This document shows, piece after piece, positions 28,017-29,255 of a stretch of 29,255 nt of DNA. The translations under genes were made by a program, and so were the position numbers. Each line of letters starts with the position of its first letter. Position 1 is the first letter of the stretch. The notes under the pieces are model-generated. The model searched no databases, was not told the origin of the DNA, and saw only the letters and a list, made by a program, of their open reading frames with translations. The stretch is taken from the NCBI GenBank assembly GCA_900547125.1, contig URFU01000010.1, positions 1 through 29,255 on the forward strand. The letters run 5' to 3'. Source of the DNA: an uncultured Collinsella sp. (GTDB taxonomy: Bacteria > Actinomycetota > Coriobacteriia > Coriobacteriales > Coriobacteriaceae).

Positions 28017-29255
28017 ATGCAACATATCGATCGGATTATCCGCTCCAAGAACGTCTTTACCGCGCAAGACGGCATCGATACCGCCCGCGAGCTGGCGATT
28101 GCCGTCGCAGGCGACCGTATCGTCGCAGTCGGTGCGCCCGGTGACGTGATCGCCGCCGCTCCCGCCGCCATGTCGGTTATCGACTACGGCGAGCAGTTTG
28201 TCTGCCCCGGTTTCCATGACGCTCATCTGCACTTCTTCCATACCTCGGTCGGATCCTCGCCGTACATGCTCATGGATATGGGCACGTCAGAGGCGGCGCT
28301 GGTGCAGCACGCGCTCGAGTTTTCCCAGGACCTGCCCGACGACGCCTGGGTTGTGACGCAGGGCTGGCGCGACTACCGTTGGGACCCGCCTGAGCATCCT
28401 ACCAAGGCGTCGCTCGATGCGGCATTCCCCGATCGTCCCTGCGTTATGTACTCGGGCGACGGGCATACGCTTTGGCTCAACAGCCGCGCACTCGAGGCGC
28501 TCGGCGTCACGCGCGACAGTGAGCCGCCAGCGGGCGGCAGCTACGACAAGGACGCAAACGGTGAACTCACGGGCATTGCGCACGAGGCGGCTGCCATGCA
28601 GCTGCTGCCGCGCTGCCTTGAGTGGCTGGGCGAAGATCGCATCGCAAGCGCTTACGCCGATCAAATGAGGCGCATGGCCGAGCAGGGCATCACCTCGATT
28701 TGCGATATGTCGCTCATGCCCATGCCGGGCTGCGATTTTATCCGCGACGATGTCTATGACAAACTGCAGATGGCCGGCAAGCTGGGCATTCGTGCCCATC
28801 TGTTCCCCACGCTGCTGGATGACCAGACGCGTCTAGAAGAGCTCCAGGTACGTTACGCGAACAACGCGCTGCTTTCGGCGCCGGGTTTTAAGCAGTTTTT
28901 CGACGGCGTGTCGAGCGAACACACGGCATATCTCACCGAGCCCTATACCAATCCGCGCTTCCCTGGCGACCAGGGCCGTCTGACGGTCCCGGCTGAGCGC
29001 ATGCGCAAACTGGTTCTGGCGGCTGCGGAGCGCGGCCACACTGTGCGTATCCACGTCATCGGCGACGGTGCGATTCATGCCGCACTCGATATCTTTGAGG
29101 AGGCCGCCGGCCTGTACGGCCTGCCCCAGCACGGCCGTAACACGCTCGAGCATCTGGAGAACCTTCTGCCCGAGGACATCGATCGCCTGCGCAAGCTCAA
29201 CGTGGTCGCATCGAGCCAGCCCTGTCACATTACACTCGCCCCGGGAGGACCGGAG
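28017..29255 (+). CDS. YtcJ-like amidohydrolase (amidohydrolase 3 family), 3' end outside the window
   Basis: 413 codons are present without a stop; the gene continues past the edge. The metal motif GFHDAHLHF (residues 65-73, His-70 and His-72) follows the typical beta-sandwich start, and the SGDGHTLWLNSRALEALGV, IAHEAAAMQLLPR and HVIGDGAIHAALDIFE stretches are characteristic of the YtcJ/amidohydrolase-3 family. Such enzymes hydrolyse amides or related bonds, substrates mostly unknown. ATG 28017 lies 7 bases after GATGGGG; ATG 28011 is in frame but too near. It is divergent from the interrupted M20 gene with 168 bp between, which may be a shared regulatory region for two amidohydrolases. Confidence 0.88.
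   Translation, partial: MQHIDRIIRSKNVFTAQDGIDTARELAIAVAGDRIVAVGAPGDVIAAAPAAMSVIDYGEQFVCPGFHDAHLHFFHTSVGSSPYMLMDMGTSEAALVQHALEFSQDLPDDAWVVTQGWRDYRWDPPEHPTKASLDAAFPDRPCVMYSGDGHTLWLNSRALEALGVTRDSEPPAGGSYDKDANGELTGIAHEAAAMQLLPRCLEWLGEDRIASAYADQMRRMAEQGITSICDMSLMPMPGCDFIRDDVYDKLQMAGKLGIRAHLFPTLLDDQTRLEELQVRYANNALLSAPGFKQFFDGVSSEHTAYLTEPYTNPRFPGDQGRLTVPAERMRKLVLAAAERGHTVRIHVIGDGAIHAALDIFEEAAGLYGLPQHGRNTLEHLENLLPEDIDRLRKLNVVASSQPCHITLAPGGPE

Overview
The window is about 29 kb of moderately high-GC chromosomal DNA that reads like a gut Coriobacteriia genome, most probably Collinsella or a close relative. This is inferred from gene content and style, not from a database search. Supporting signs are the strong G/C third-position bias with long shadow ORFs, the Gram-positive amaP-DUF2273-asp23 envelope-stress operon, a giant fused acyl-CoA dehydratase activase of the kind found in anaerobes, TACAAT/TATACT-type -10 boxes, good AGGAGG ribosome sites, and several GTG/TTG starts. 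No rRNA, tRNA, CRISPR array, transposase or phage gene was seen.

Layout. (1) 1-2606: a long imperfect inverted repeat, a PII-family signal protein, then a TetR repressor and an MFS exporter separated by two matching operators. (2) 2607-4134: a Cof-type HAD phosphatase whose promoter and ribosome site lie inside a 20-bp-arm palindrome, followed by the most interesting locus of the window. This is a 41-codon membrane-peptide gene with a LexA-like box at its promoter, an occluded ribosome site, and a convergent antisense promoter, which together look like an SOS-controlled type I toxin-antitoxin module. (3) 4135-11379: a TetR regulator with two dyads, a 1,593-residue activase/dehydratase-like protein, a terminator, a roughly 130-bp inverted-repeat element, and a 3-hydroxyacyl-CoA dehydrogenase. 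(4) 11336-14394, minus strand: a DUF389 membrane protein carrying a canonical EF-hand loop, and an OPT-family transporter with a structured leader. (5) 14587-19693: type III pantothenate kinase, dCMP deaminase, NifU C-terminal-domain protein, prolipoprotein diacylglyceryl transferase, and a large polytopic membrane protein. (6) 19859-22414: YebC, then amaP, DUF2273 and asp23 with flanking terminators. (7) 22528-26278: a YitT-type membrane protein, two zinc-ribbon membrane proteins and a DUF2752 protein. (8) 26311-29255: a bidirectional terminator, an M20 amidohydrolase split by an in-frame stop, and a divergent YtcJ-like amidohydrolase that runs off the window.

A recurring theme is a set of intergenic hairpins with a G-rich core of the GGGGACAGG type. 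Their arms differ from copy to copy but stay self-complementary. Five of the seven begin 1 to 9 bases after a stop codon. A second theme is hairpins that bury the ribosome site of a downstream gene (tetR at 580, HAD at 2722, the candidate toxin at 3734).
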